Of a stretch of DNA of 64,000 nucleotides, positions 17,068 through 24,743 are shown piece after piece. This DNA comes from an uncultured Lachnospiraceae bacterium (GTDB lineage: Bacteria; Bacillota; Clostridia; Lachnospirales; Lachnospiraceae), in the NCBI GenBank assembly GCA_947625135.1, contig CANQNE010000001.1, forward strand, positions 95,192-159,191. The letters are read 5' to 3'. Numbering within the stretch: the stretch's first letter is position 1; each line of letters starts with the position of its first letter. The translations under genes and the position numbers were made by a program. A model generated the notes under the pieces. It saw only the letters and a program-made list of their open reading frames with translations, was not told where the DNA came from and did no database searches.

Positions 17068-17120
17068 GAGATGTTGACAAAGCCGGAAAAACTACATAAA
17101 CTGGAAGCATGCAAAACAGC
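17068..17120 (+). promoter_or_regulatory. Promoter of the yfcE remnant, similar to the cysS promoter
   Basis: TTGACA (17074-17079), a 17-base spacer and TAAACT (17097-17102). About 53 bases including sequence downstream of the -10 (AAGCATGCAAAACAGC) match 53135-53188 upstream of cysS at roughly 85 percent by eye. Confidence 0.7.
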
Positions 17121-17160
17121 AGAGTCATCCGGCGTGATTCTGCGTGGAAAGGAAACGGCT

Positions 17161-17257
17161 ATGAAGTGGTTTATTGCATCAGACATACACGGCCCCCGCA
17201 ATGAATTGTCGAGAGAGTATGCGCCGAAGCTGGTGATCGAGATGCTGAACGGATTGC
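17161..17257 (+). pseudogene. yfcE-type phosphodiesterase remnant, doubly truncated
   Basis: ATG 17161 follows GGAAAGGAAACGGCT and opens with MKWFIASDIHG, the start of a YfcE/MJ0936-type metallophosphodiesterase. It then jumps in frame to PRNELSREYAPKLVIEMLN, which in YfcE proteins lies about 40 residues further on (after a LGD..HG motif), so the region between two HG codons has been deleted, plausibly at short homology. The rest of the enzyme is cut off at the second tRNA-Met. The catalytic Asn/His motifs after this point are absent. Confidence 0.7.
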
Positions 17258-17331
17258 GGCGGGATAGCTCAGTTGGCTAGAGCACACGGTTCATACCCGT
17301 GGTGTCGGGGGTTCAAATCCCTTTCCCGCTA
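17258..17331 (+). tRNA. tRNA-Met (CAT), second identical copy
   Basis: All 74 bases match the copy at 6096-6169, with no clear similarity in the flanks beyond a few bases. It has no promoter of its own except what reads through from the left. It marks the right edge of the 11 kb accessory block and may be a functional tRNA or an attachment-site duplicate. Confidence 0.9.
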
Positions 17332-17426
17332 CTCAATGGCGCGAATCCGAACACGGCAAGAGAGCACTCCACTTTATTAAAAAGGTGGTGGCCGTGGTGG
17401 TGAGGTTTAAACGATGAGCGCAAAAG

Positions 17427-17462
17427 AAAGAGCCTGGCAGGGTTTACCTGTCAGGCTCTTTT
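17427..17462 (+). terminator. Intrinsic terminator after tRNA-Met
   Basis: AAAGAGCCTGGCAGG (17427-17441) pairs with CCTGTCAGGCTCTTT (17447-17461), giving a long hairpin followed by T residues. The flanking A and T runs make it usable from both sides, so it can also end the K+ channel gene transcribed toward it. Confidence 0.8.
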
Positions 17463-17495
17463 ACGTAAGCTGTGCAAATAATTGCGCCGGCGCAA

Positions 17496-18221
17496 TTATT
17501 TGCCATCGTTTTTATTTTTTGCGATCTCATCCATATATCCGGCAGTAATAATGCCGGCAGGCAATGCAACTATAGCAACGCCAAAAACGGAAGATATCAT
17601 AGTAATGATTTTCCCTGCGGTAGATATCGCATATATGTCGCCATAACCGACAGTGGTAAGGGAGACGGTTGCCCAATATATAGCTTCAAAAAAATTCGAA
17701 AAAGTATCCGGCTCAATATTAAATATGATCAGAGCGGAAAGCACTATATATCCGACAGCCAAACCGCAAACAACTAATAATGCGTCTTTTTGCTTCTGAA
17801 ACACCTTTGAGATAATAACAATGTTTTTTGAGTAGCGCGCCGCCTTGAAAACCCTAAAAATACGAAATGTACGAAAAAGGCGAAAGAATTTTAGCAGTCG
17901 GAGAGATCTGTTTACAGATGTCAAGCCGGGCAATATCGATATGAGATCAATTATGGCCATTGGGGTAAGCGGATATAAAAAGAAGGAGCTGACTTTTCTC
18001 CCGATACGATAATCCGCAGTAATCCATCTTAAAATATAATCTATGATAAAAATGATTGTGCAGATAATATCAATAACAAGCAACGGCGTTTCATTCTTTT
18101 TAAAAGCCAAAGGAAGCAGGCTCACTATGATCATACAAAACATAAAAATATCATATACATCCCGGTTTTGATTATCGCTGGTTGGTGGCTCGACTAAATC
18201 ATAAAGTTTTTTGCGATTCAT
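17496..18221 (-). CDS. Voltage-gated-type potassium channel
   Basis: A 241-residue six-helix ion channel. The S4 segment has regularly spaced arginines (RLLKFFRLFRTFRIFRVFKA), the pore loop has the K+ selectivity filter TVGYGD, and S1-S6 are visible as hydrophobic runs. This is the architecture of KvAP-like prokaryotic channels. The start ATG has a GAGGA site upstream on the minus strand. No regulatory RCK domain is fused. It should pass K+ in response to membrane voltage; the physiological role is not evident from its neighbours. Confidence 0.92.
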   Translation of the reverse strand: MNRKKLYDLVEPPTSDNQNRDVYDIFMFCMIIVSLLPLAFKKNETPLLVIDIICTIIFIIDYILRWITADYRIGRKVSSFFLYPLTPMAIIDLISILPGLTSVNRSLRLLKFFRLFRTFRIFRVFKAARYSKNIVIISKVFQKQKDALLVVCGLAVGYIVLSALIIFNIEPDTFSNFFEAIYWATVSLTTVGYGDIYAISTAGKIITMISSVFGVAIVALPAGIITAGYMDEIAKNKNDGK

Positions 18222-18247
18222 AACATATCCTCGGCGAAATTTTAATT

Positions 18248-18578
18248 TTATTTATAGCACCTACCGCAAGGCTCTTTCCCCATGGCCTTAGCCTCTTCCA
18301 GTGTGACTTGATATGCATTATCCATACCACAGCCGTTTTTTTGGTGATACTTTGCGGCGGTATCATCTATCCATACCAAAGATGCCTTCCGGGCTTCCTC
18401 AGCCAACCGTTTTTGTTCGGCTTCTTCGGCCAGGCGTTCCTGTTCAGAGTCTTCAGTCTGTTGCGGACTTTCACTTTCATCATTCTTTTGCACTGTGTTT
18501 CCACATAAAGTATAGGCCGGCGGGGAAAAAGACAATTAACAATACAATAATGCCAAATGGCTTTTGATACCATTTCAT
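18248..18578 (-). pseudogene. Small membrane-anchored zinc-site protein, frameshifted
   Basis: ATG 18578 has a good site (TAGGGA) and encodes MKWYQKPFGIIVLLIVFFPA plus a short tail, stopping at 18480. In the +1 frame the reading continues without a stop: an acidic, Glu/Ala-rich stretch (EQERLAEEAEQKRLAEEARK) and a C-terminal domain with WIDDTAAKYHQKNGCG and ending MGKEPCGRCYK. This end resembles the Cys/His motif of Ada-like metal-binding domains found in many small Firmicute secreted proteins. The N-terminal helix and the C-terminal domain belong together in that family, so a single indel near 18480-18490 or a true frameshift explains the split. Confidence 0.55.
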
Positions 18579-18702
18579 ACAGTTCCCTACATTGAAATTA
18601 TTATTTGGTTACATTTTATGACATAATCAGATAATGCGCAATATAATAACGAGAATTAAACAAAAAAATGATAAAAAATCATGACTTACATAAAATAAGG
18701 TC

Positions 18703-18900
18703 ATGAAAATATTACACGGAGAATTGATGTATAAGAAAAATTTAACATATCGGCAGGTATCTATCCTGATGGGCGTACCCAAAAGTACACTGCACAAGAT
18801 CGTCAACAATCAGATTTCTCCCAGATTAGAGACTTTGGAGCAGATTGCAAAGGGATTAAAGATACGGATCACGGATCTATATGACTCTGATTATAAATAA
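18703..18900 (+). CDS. Small XRE-family HTH regulator
   Basis: A 65-residue protein made almost only of a Cro/CI-type helix-turn-helix: NLTYRQVSILMGVPKSTLHK is the HTH and LETLEQIAKGLKIRITDLYD is the closing helix pair. The start is ATG 18703; an in-frame ATG at 18727 has the better site (ACGGAG) and would remove 8 residues. It lies next to the prophage and may be host or phage. Target unknown. Confidence 0.8.
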   Translation: MKILHGELMYKKNLTYRQVSILMGVPKSTLHKIVNNQISPRLETLEQIAKGLKIRITDLYDSDYK

Positions 18901-19007
18901 GTGTCCACAAACAGGGACAAATGCATTTCCTCCGTTATTTCCATATACTGTTATTCGTGTCCTTTATATAGGCAGCAGGAAAAGAAAAAAAGAAACGGAG
19001 GAAAAAC

Positions 19008-19112
19008 ATGTTATTAAAAGAATTGAAAGCTATCATACATAGAATGATAGACGACATTTCAGACAAAAAGGTACTGGAAAAAATTTATACGTTTATCAAA
19101 TATTTGAAATGA
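19008..19112 (+). CDS. Small phage-edge protein, 34 residues
   Basis: ATG 19008 has a strong site (ACGGAGG) and encodes a 34-residue helical peptide, MLLKELKAIIHRMIDDISDK followed by KVLEKIYTFIKYLK. Short proteins of this pattern are often found beside repressors of Clostridial phages; their function is unknown. It is convergent with the repressor gene, with a hairpin between them. Confidence 0.55.
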   Translation: MLLKELKAIIHRMIDDISDKKVLEKIYTFIKYLK

Positions 19113-19136
19113 CGTCAAGTCTCTCTAAAAAAATAA

Positions 19137-19158
19137 GCGGGGTCATTTCTGACCTCGC
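19137..19158. terminator. Hairpin between convergent genes
   Basis: GCGGGGTCA (19137-19145) pairs with TGACCTCGC (19150-19158) around a TTTC loop, overlapping the last codons of the repressor. It lies between the convergent small gene and repressor and may work in both directions, although T-runs are short. Confidence 0.4.
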
Positions 19159-19532
19159 ATATTTTCCGCCAATCTTTCAATAAAATTCCGAAAAAGTTGT
19201 CTACTGTCTTCATCGAGCTTCCAATACTCAATAATCATACCCCTCACAAAAGGATCGTCAGAAAGCATAGCAGCAGCTTTTGAAAACTCATCTTCGATCA
19301 GATCATTGAATTTTTCTCCAGTACCAGTACGTAACCATTCTTCATTTACATTAAAAGCCATACTCACAGCTTTAATTGTACTATCAGGTACATTATTTCC
19401 GGGCTGTTCGCTCCAACTCACTGCACGCTGAGAAATACCAAGTCTCTTAGAAAAATCTTTTTGAGAAAGATCGAGTTCTTTACGAATTTCTTTTATTCTG
19501 TCGTTAAGTGTACTCAAAATTTCACGCTCCAT
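19143..19532 (-). CDS. Prophage repressor, XRE/CI type
   Basis: A 129-residue regulator with an N-terminal HTH (LSQKDFSKRLGISQRAVSWS) and the motif FNVNEEWLRTGTGE common in Clostridial phage repressors, followed by a helical C-terminal domain likely used for dimerisation. There is no peptidase domain, so induction is not by LexA-type self-cleavage. It is transcribed divergently from the early operon across an operator region with four TTGCTA-type half-sites. It should keep the early promoter off during lysogeny. Confidence 0.88.
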   Translation of the reverse strand: MEREILSTLNDRIKEIRKELDLSQKDFSKRLGISQRAVSWSEQPGNNVPDSTIKAVSMAFNVNEEWLRTGTGEKFNDLIEDEFSKAAAMLSDDPFVRGMIIEYWKLDEDSRQLFRNFIERLAENMRGQK

Positions 19533-19562
19533 TCTTTGTTTATAATTTAATAATATACGTGA

Positions 19563-19672
19563 TTGCTAAAAATGTCAAGCAAAATTAAAAAAATATATTG
19601 ACAAATATACACAGTTGCTATAATATAGGTGTAAGTTAGCAATGAAGTATATTTAAAAAGAAATAATTGCTA
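19563..19672. promoter_or_regulatory. Divergent lysogeny-switch promoters and operator
   Basis: The early promoter on the plus strand has TTGACA (19598-19603) and TATAAT/TAATAT (19619-19626). The repressor promoter on the minus strand has TTGACA (plus 19574-19579) and TATTAT 17 bases further. Half-sites TTGCTA or TAGCAA occur at 19563, 19615, 19637 and 19667; two of them overlap promoter spacers or -10 boxes. This is the expected layout of a repressor-controlled switch. Confidence 0.65.
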
Positions 19673-19693
19673 GAAGAAAGGAGAGAAACATAT

Positions 19694-19852
19694 ATGAAAG
19701 AAGTGGAAGAGATTAGAAAAGAAATCACCAGCGACAATGCGCAGGAAGTAGTCAAGATGTTGGAGTCTCTAGACGACAACTCAAAAGTGCTCGCAAAAAC
19801 ATATTTATCCGCTTTATCAGACAGGCAGCGGATGGAGAAGACAAGCGCCTAA
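19694..19852 (+). CDS. Early phage protein, 52 residues
   Basis: First gene of the early operon. ATG 19694 has AAGGAGAG 8 bases upstream. The product is small, acidic and helical (MKEVEEIRKEITSDNAQEVV). By position it could be a Cro-like antirepressor, but no HTH is evident. Function not recognised. Confidence 0.6.
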   Translation: MKEVEEIRKEITSDNAQEVVKMLESLDDNSKVLAKTYLSALSDRQRMEKTSA

Positions 19853-19882
19853 TGCGGCAGCAGGACCAAAGAAGGAAAAGTT

Positions 19883-20263
19883 ATGAAGGATTTAATGCGG
19901 GACAGTAAGCGCTGGGAAGCCGGTGAGCGTATGTCATACGCGAAAGACGGAGATTTTAGCGACATGATTGAGTATGAAATGCTTGGCTCCCAGATCTTTA
20001 AAAAGGTGGAAAAGCTGTACATCGCAGGCGTACTGACGGATAGGAGGCGCAAGCCGTTGAGGATCAAAAAGATGGTCAAGACAAGATCACCTGAGACGGT
20101 GACCGTAGATATAGACGCAATACCGGATTATCAATCTGACAATATGTGCAGAGAACTGATCGGCTGCGTCAGGAGGCTGTTTGAGGATCCGGAAGTCGCT
20201 GCCGATTATAAGCGCTGGCAGCAGGAGAGACAAAGAAGGGAAGGACTTCAAACAAAATGTTAG
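19883..20263 (+). CDS. Early phage protein, 126 residues
   Basis: Begins with ATG after AAGGAAAAG. The product is charged and mostly helical, with the segment LRIKKMVKTRSPETVTVDID and an end rich in Arg/Gln (ADYKRWQQERQRREG). No known domain is recognised. It lies in the early operon, 30 bases after the previous gene. Confidence 0.65.
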   Translation: MKDLMRDSKRWEAGERMSYAKDGDFSDMIEYEMLGSQIFKKVEKLYIAGVLTDRRRKPLRIKKMVKTRSPETVTVDIDAIPDYQSDNMCRELIGCVRRLFEDPEVAADYKRWQQERQRREGLQTKC

Positions 20264-20311
20264 GAAAATGCTTAAAGTCGGAAGCAGGACCATGGAAAGA
20301 AGGGGGGAAAA

Positions 20312-20438
20312 ATAAAAAAAGACAAAGACCGACAGAAATTTGACTGGTGGATCATACTGTTTTTTTCTTTCGGGCGGGGCAACGGGCTGGCTGATCTTCG
20401 AACTCCTGTTAAAACCGCTGCTCATCAAGGCTTTATGA
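20312..20438 (+). pseudogene. Small phage membrane protein, frameshifted, ATA start position
   Basis: The reading KKDKDRQKFDWWIILFFSFG is cut by one extra base in a G-run near 20370-20380, after which the frame ATGWLIFELLLKPLLIKAL continues to TGA 20436-20438. Joined, they make a typical 41-residue small phage protein with one membrane helix. A GGGGGG site lies 4 bases before codon 20312, which is ATA rather than ATG. So both the start codon and the frame look damaged. Confidence 0.45.
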
Positions 20439-20515
20439 GAAACCAAAGAAAAATACCAGGAAGGCAACAGCGCGGAAAGAGCGCAGGAAAGGAAAGATAA
20501 AGGAAGGAGAAAACA

Positions 20516-20740
20516 ATGGAGAAGGCAAGGATAACGCTGCAGCAGTTGACATCGATCATGGGACCGGGTGTGATGATAGAGATCAAGAATACTAAAGAGC
20601 CAGATCCACTCTACAGAGGCGTGGCGGCAAAACTCAAGGATAAGCCGGAGCTGACAGACAGAGAGATAAAGGTCTTTTACCTAGATGCGGATCTTGCAGC
20701 CGGCTTTGGAAAATCTATTTTGACGATATGGGTCTATTGA
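20516..20740 (+). CDS. Early phage protein, 74 residues
   Basis: ATG with a strong AAGGAGG-type site. The product (MEKARITLQQLTSIMGPGVM, later LYRGVAAKLKD) has no domain I recognise. It belongs to the early operon ahead of the PcfK-like gene. Confidence 0.7.
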   Translation: MEKARITLQQLTSIMGPGVMIEIKNTKEPDPLYRGVAAKLKDKPELTDREIKVFYLDADLAAGFGKSILTIWVY

Positions 20741-20758
20741 CCCGAAAGGAGAAAAATT

Positions 20759-21295
20759 ATGTTTGAGAAATTTGGCGAAATGAACTCAGCGGAAGAGTTA
20801 AACGAGCTGGCCGAGAACCTGTTTAACGAGAGGGATCTGGACAGTATACGGATACTGGCTGAGGAAAACGGCATCCCGAAGGAGGTCGTTGACGCATACA
20901 CGGCCGCAGAGCTTCCGGTCCTGTGCGATGTCATGACGGCGGCCGTCGGGAAGATCGAGGTCGAAGTAAAGGAATTAAAGCCCAAAGAGATCATGGAAGA
21001 TTGGACGGAGTATCTGAAAGGCTTATGTATGGAGGAGGAAAAGGTTGCCGCAGCGGTCAGAAAAAAGGGAAAAAACCTGAAAGGCTGCATTGCGGAGCTG
21101 CTTGGCTGGTCATTTAAAAACCAGCAGCCGGTGAACAAAGATATCATCAAGGCAGCAGGAGTAACCGCAGGAAAGGTGACACTGGGGATCCCGGGAATGG
21201 GCCGGGCGAAGAAGATCATCCGGGAATATTATCTGGGGGACTCGGAGGAAATGCGGCCGTTAGTGTTGGATTACAAGGAGGAGGCGCCACGATGA
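20759..21295 (+). CDS. PcfK-like / AcrIIA9-family candidate
   Basis: A 178-residue protein. Its C-terminal third (VAAAVRKKGKNLKGCIAELL, ending in AKKIIREYYLGD) has the layout of the PcfK family, in which a K.L.GC motif is followed by a helical region ending in a short I..YY motif. NCBI groups part of that family as AcrIIA9-type Cas9 inhibitors. It overlaps the next gene, a PcfJ-like protein, by 4 bases (ATGA); PcfJ and PcfK are adjacent in Enterococcus pCF10, which supports the call. The N-terminal 90 residues are helical and not recognised. Any anti-CRISPR activity is inference. Confidence 0.5.
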   Translation: MFEKFGEMNSAEELNELAENLFNERDLDSIRILAEENGIPKEVVDAYTAAELPVLCDVMTAAVGKIEVEVKELKPKEIMEDWTEYLKGLCMEEEKVAAAVRKKGKNLKGCIAELLGWSFKNQQPVNKDIIKAAGVTAGKVTLGIPGMGRAKKIIREYYLGDSEEMRPLVLDYKEEAPR

Positions 21296-23265
21296 GAAAA
21301 AAGGAACTGATGGGATCGTCGCTTTGCCCGGCGCCGGAGAAAAAATCCGATAAGGTCATAGGCGTCAGCCAGATCCTGGAGATCGGAGGAAAGGAGATCC
21401 TGAATATCGACCTGTATTTCGAGGGCGAACTGAAAGGCCGGTATTTTGCGGACGTCGAAGAGAAAAAACGCGTATTTTATTTTGACGGCAAAAGGTACGA
21501 CATCACATTAAACAACTGCGTAAATCTTTGCATAGATAAAATATTCCCGCGTGATTATTACTACTACTATAGCACGAAAGATGAATTTACCTTTGCATCC
21601 AAAGGTGATGAAAAGAAGGCCTTTGAGTATCTGGGCGTCGTAGGAATGCATCAGTGGGACTATGAAGTCAGAAATGAAAAGAATAAAAAAGCACGGGAGA
21701 GAAAAAGGGAGCGTATAGATCGAATGATGAGCCGGGTGCCGTGCGTGCCGGATAATGTGGAGGTATGGCTGAAGGAACAGATATTCCCGGAAAACTATAT
21801 ATTTGTCAAAAAAGAGGGAGAAAAAAACAGTTACGGATGCACAGCCTGCGGGAAGACCGGACGACGGAAAACCAACTGGAAGCACGGCGAAGAGGTAAAA
21901 TGCCCGAGATGTGGACAAATTGTAAAAGTCAACCGCCGGAAGGTGATGAAAAAGAAAAAAACACCGGTCATAGTCCTGCAGGCCTACGACGGTCAATGGA
22001 TAGAACGCCAGTTTAAGGCGGAGTGTTGTTGGAGCGCAGGAAAAAAAATAGTGGAATTGTGGGAAGAAATACGCGTGATCATGGCAAAAGGCGCCACCGA
22101 GGGAAAGGTCTGGAGCGGCACGCTGCAGAAGGCAGATGAGTTTGAACAAAAGTTTTGGGACAAAAATCCGGCTGGCAAAAAATTTTTAGAATCATATCTA
22201 TATCCCGGCAATCTGCAGGAAGTGCTGGAATACGGAGATCTCCAAAATAGCGGGCTTGATCTGATCGCGGCAGCAGGAGAAAAGATCAGAGTTGATTTTT
22301 TTATTGATAAATATCGCAACTGGCCATGGCTGGAGTATCTGACAAAGGCAGGGCTGACCAGACTAACAGCGGATCTTTTAAAATATTGCGGACAGTGGAA
22401 CATTGACAATGTGATCGACCGCACGCAGAAAAAATTATGCAATGCGCTGCGGTTGAATGGGAATCGGACAAACAGGTTAAAACAGATCAACGGTGGATAT
22501 TGTGCGCTTCTGTGGCTCCAGTGGGAACAGAGAAGCGGGCAGCGGATCAGCAGCGAAAGCCTGGAATATCTTTCGGCAAAAAGGATCGGAAGGACGGAGG
22601 AATGCGAAAGTGTCTTGGCCGTAGTGGGATCTGCAAACAGATTGGTCAATTATCTGAAAAAGCAAAAGGGGGGCAGTAAAGTACTCACCACATGGCGGGA
22701 CTATCTTGATATGGCTAAAGAGGAGGGCATGGATCTCTCGGACGACATCGTACGGATGCCGAAAAATCTTAAAGAACGGCACGACCATTTGGTCGAGATC
22801 AGAGGAGCGAGGACTGACGAAGAAAGGGTACAAACAGAGTGTTACAGGATTCTGGATCAAAAAATACAAAACAATCTGCAGCGGGCAAAGCGGTATTATT
22901 GGCAAAACGAAAAATACACCATAATTCCGGCAGCGAAATGTATCGAACTAATGCGGGAAGGCAGGACGCTGCATCACTGTGTCGGCAGCTCTGATACATA
23001 CATGGTCAAAATGGCAGAATACAAGTCATGGATTCTCTTTCTGCGAAAAAACGAAGACATCAAAACGGCCTATTACACGATTGAGATCAACACAAAAGAT
23101 GACATGATTTTGCAGTATTATTCAAAATTTAACAGGCAGCCGGACAAAAAAGAGATTACGCAGTTGCTGGAGAAATTTAAGGCTGTGTTGAAAAAAAGGA
23201 AAATGCAGGCAGAAAACGCAGTTTCGCAACCGGAAGCCAAAAATATACTCATGCCGGCCAACTAA
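21292..23265 (+). CDS. PcfJ-like protein
   Basis: A 657-residue phage protein. The C-terminal PcfJ domain is recognisable from EGRTLHHCVGSSDTYMVKMA, SWILFLRKNED and ILQYYSKFNRQPDKKE. Between residues about 180 and 215 is a zinc ribbon with two CxxC pairs (GCTACGK and CPRCGQ). PcfJ proteins occur in conjugative plasmids and many Firmicute phages; their biochemical role is unknown. It follows the PcfK-like gene with a 4-base overlap. Confidence 0.82.
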   Translation: MRKKELMGSSLCPAPEKKSDKVIGVSQILEIGGKEILNIDLYFEGELKGRYFADVEEKKRVFYFDGKRYDITLNNCVNLCIDKIFPRDYYYYYSTKDEFTFASKGDEKKAFEYLGVVGMHQWDYEVRNEKNKKARERKRERIDRMMSRVPCVPDNVEVWLKEQIFPENYIFVKKEGEKNSYGCTACGKTGRRKTNWKHGEEVKCPRCGQIVKVNRRKVMKKKKTPVIVLQAYDGQWIERQFKAECCWSAGKKIVELWEEIRVIMAKGATEGKVWSGTLQKADEFEQKFWDKNPAGKKFLESYLYPGNLQEVLEYGDLQNSGLDLIAAAGEKIRVDFFIDKYRNWPWLEYLTKAGLTRLTADLLKYCGQWNIDNVIDRTQKKLCNALRLNGNRTNRLKQINGGYCALLWLQWEQRSGQRISSESLEYLSAKRIGRTEECESVLAVVGSANRLVNYLKKQKGGSKVLTTWRDYLDMAKEEGMDLSDDIVRMPKNLKERHDHLVEIRGARTDEERVQTECYRILDQKIQNNLQRAKRYYWQNEKYTIIPAAKCIELMREGRTLHHCVGSSDTYMVKMAEYKSWILFLRKNEDIKTAYYTIEINTKDDMILQYYSKFNRQPDKKEITQLLEKFKAVLKKRKMQAENAVSQPEAKNILMPAN

Positions 23266-23283
23266 AAAGGGGGACGTTAAACT

Positions 23284-24525
23284 ATGCGGACAAACGACAT
23301 CGAAAATAGAGAATATTATCAGATCACGTTAGATGTATGGATGGAGATGAAGGAACGTCTGAAGCGGGAACTGCTGGGCATCAAGCAGAGCTTTGTCCGG
23401 ATCGGTTATGTCTTGCGGCAGATTGACGACGGCAAGCTGTATGAGAGAGACGGCTACAAAAGTATTGCGGAATTTGCCGAGGCCGAGTATGGGCTAAAGC
23501 CGTCCACCACAAGCCGGTTTATGAGCATCAACAGGGAATATTCAGTCGATGGCTACTCGGAGCACTTGCGGCCGGAGTTTGCGGATCTTGGCCGGAGCCA
23601 GCTGGAGGAGATGCTGATGCTGTCGGATAAGGACAGACAGATGATCCGACCGGAGACGTCAAGAGAAGATATCCGGGATCTGAAACGGTTCAATAGAGAA
23701 ACGCCGGAAAAGGACGCAGCTGACGACATCCGTCAACTGGTGGAAAGGTTTTATTACGACAACCCGGGTATCCTCAATGCAGTGTTCAGTGAGCCGGCAC
23801 AGGATGATGAGCGGGCAAACACAAAAAAAATGAAAGAAATCATCAATCCGGGAGGGAGCCGGTCGTACAGAAAAGGTCTGTTCTTCTTGATGATGTACGA
23901 AAACAAAATAGCTATCAAAAAGTTCGGGGATGATCCGTGGGAAATGACCTGGGAGGAGTTTATCAGGCTGACGGCGGATATATTTAAAGATGCGGCAGCA
24001 GGACCAAGGACATGGCAGACATATTTTGAGGAGGAATTAGAAAAGCCGGATTCGGAGCCGACAAAAGAAATTGCGCCGGCGCAAAAATCGCAGGAAAGCA
24101 CCAAGACAAAAGCAAAGCAGACGGAGAAAAAAGAACCGTTAAAGAGTGCAAAAGAGACAGAAAAGGAGAGCGGGAATGCAGCAGAGGAAGCGGGCAACGA
24201 CGCCGAAGAATCAGAAAAAGTCGTTTCGGACACCGGAATCACAGAGGATAAGGGCAGGGGAACAGCTGTTGAGAAATCTGATGCGGTATCCACTCAGCGA
24301 GAAGCCGCCGCGGAGATCATGACCAGAAAGGCATACATAGACAAGCTTACACTGGAAGCCGCCGCCTTTTATATCTGCAATGAATTTACAAACAGGAGGA
24401 GTCTGACGGTGCAAAGCTTGAGATGTCTGGACGATACAAAGGCCTGGTTGCTGGCGAAAGTTGATGAAAATGGACGGGAAGCAGATGTTGAAGAGAATGG
24501 AGGAAAACAGCAATGCCGAAACTGA
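23284..24525 (+). CDS. Phage protein with conserved N-terminal domain and acidic C-terminal tail
   Basis: A 413-residue protein. The N-terminal 150 residues are conserved-looking (YKSIAEFAEAEYGLKPSTTS, then RFMSINREYSVDGYSEHLRP) and read like a helical DNA- or partition-associated domain. Residues about 255-340 are low-complexity Lys/Glu/Ala sequence, then a folded end with FYICNEFTNRR. A role in replication or its control is possible by position, but no named family is claimed. It ends overlapping the next gene. Confidence 0.6.
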   Translation: MRTNDIENREYYQITLDVWMEMKERLKRELLGIKQSFVRIGYVLRQIDDGKLYERDGYKSIAEFAEAEYGLKPSTTSRFMSINREYSVDGYSEHLRPEFADLGRSQLEEMLMLSDKDRQMIRPETSREDIRDLKRFNRETPEKDAADDIRQLVERFYYDNPGILNAVFSEPAQDDERANTKKMKEIINPGGSRSYRKGLFFLMMYENKIAIKKFGDDPWEMTWEEFIRLTADIFKDAAAGPRTWQTYFEEELEKPDSEPTKEIAPAQKSQESTKTKAKQTEKKEPLKSAKETEKESGNAAEEAGNDAEESEKVVSDTGITEDKGRGTAVEKSDAVSTQREAAAEIMTRKAYIDKLTLEAAAFYICNEFTNRRSLTVQSLRCLDDTKAWLLAKVDENGREADVEENGGKQQCRN

Positions 24526-24743
24526 ATATCGGAGGTACATATCTTTTCCACGTAAAAAGAGAAGAGGAACCTGTAAGAAAGAAAATGACACTGATCGAAA
24601 AGTACAAGTATTTTGCATTGTTTGAGGATAAAAATGGAATCCGGGAGTGTTTCTCTTATTTTGAACTGCGGAATAGCCAAGGCGGTAGGCGCTGCCGCCA
24701 GAAAAGGAGCAGATATGGTAACAGTAATTCTTATAATCATTGA
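24513..24743 (+). CDS. Small conserved phage protein, 76 residues
   Basis: ATG 24513 overlaps the previous gene and follows GGAGGAAAA. The product contains MPKLNIGGTYLFHVKREEEP and KYFALFEDKNGIRECFSYFE, a compact beta-type fold often seen in Clostridial phages with unknown function. The last 20 residues are Arg/Ser-rich and may be an extension past the usual end. Confidence 0.6.
   Translation: MPKLNIGGTYLFHVKREEEPVRKKMTLIEKYKYFALFEDKNGIRECFSYFELRNSQGGRRCRQKRSRYGNSNSYNH

Noticed and set aside
16895..17128. Minus-strand frame similar to a minus-strand frame at 52842-53192
   Set aside because: The similarity is only the reverse strand of the shared promoter block; neither frame looks coding.
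19852..24007. An 18-base identity (ATGCGGCAGCAGGACCAA) at 19852 and 23990, with a shorter match at 29181
   Set aside because: One copy lies inside a gene, only two or three copies exist and no spacing rule is visible, so chance or shared codon use is a sufficient explanation.
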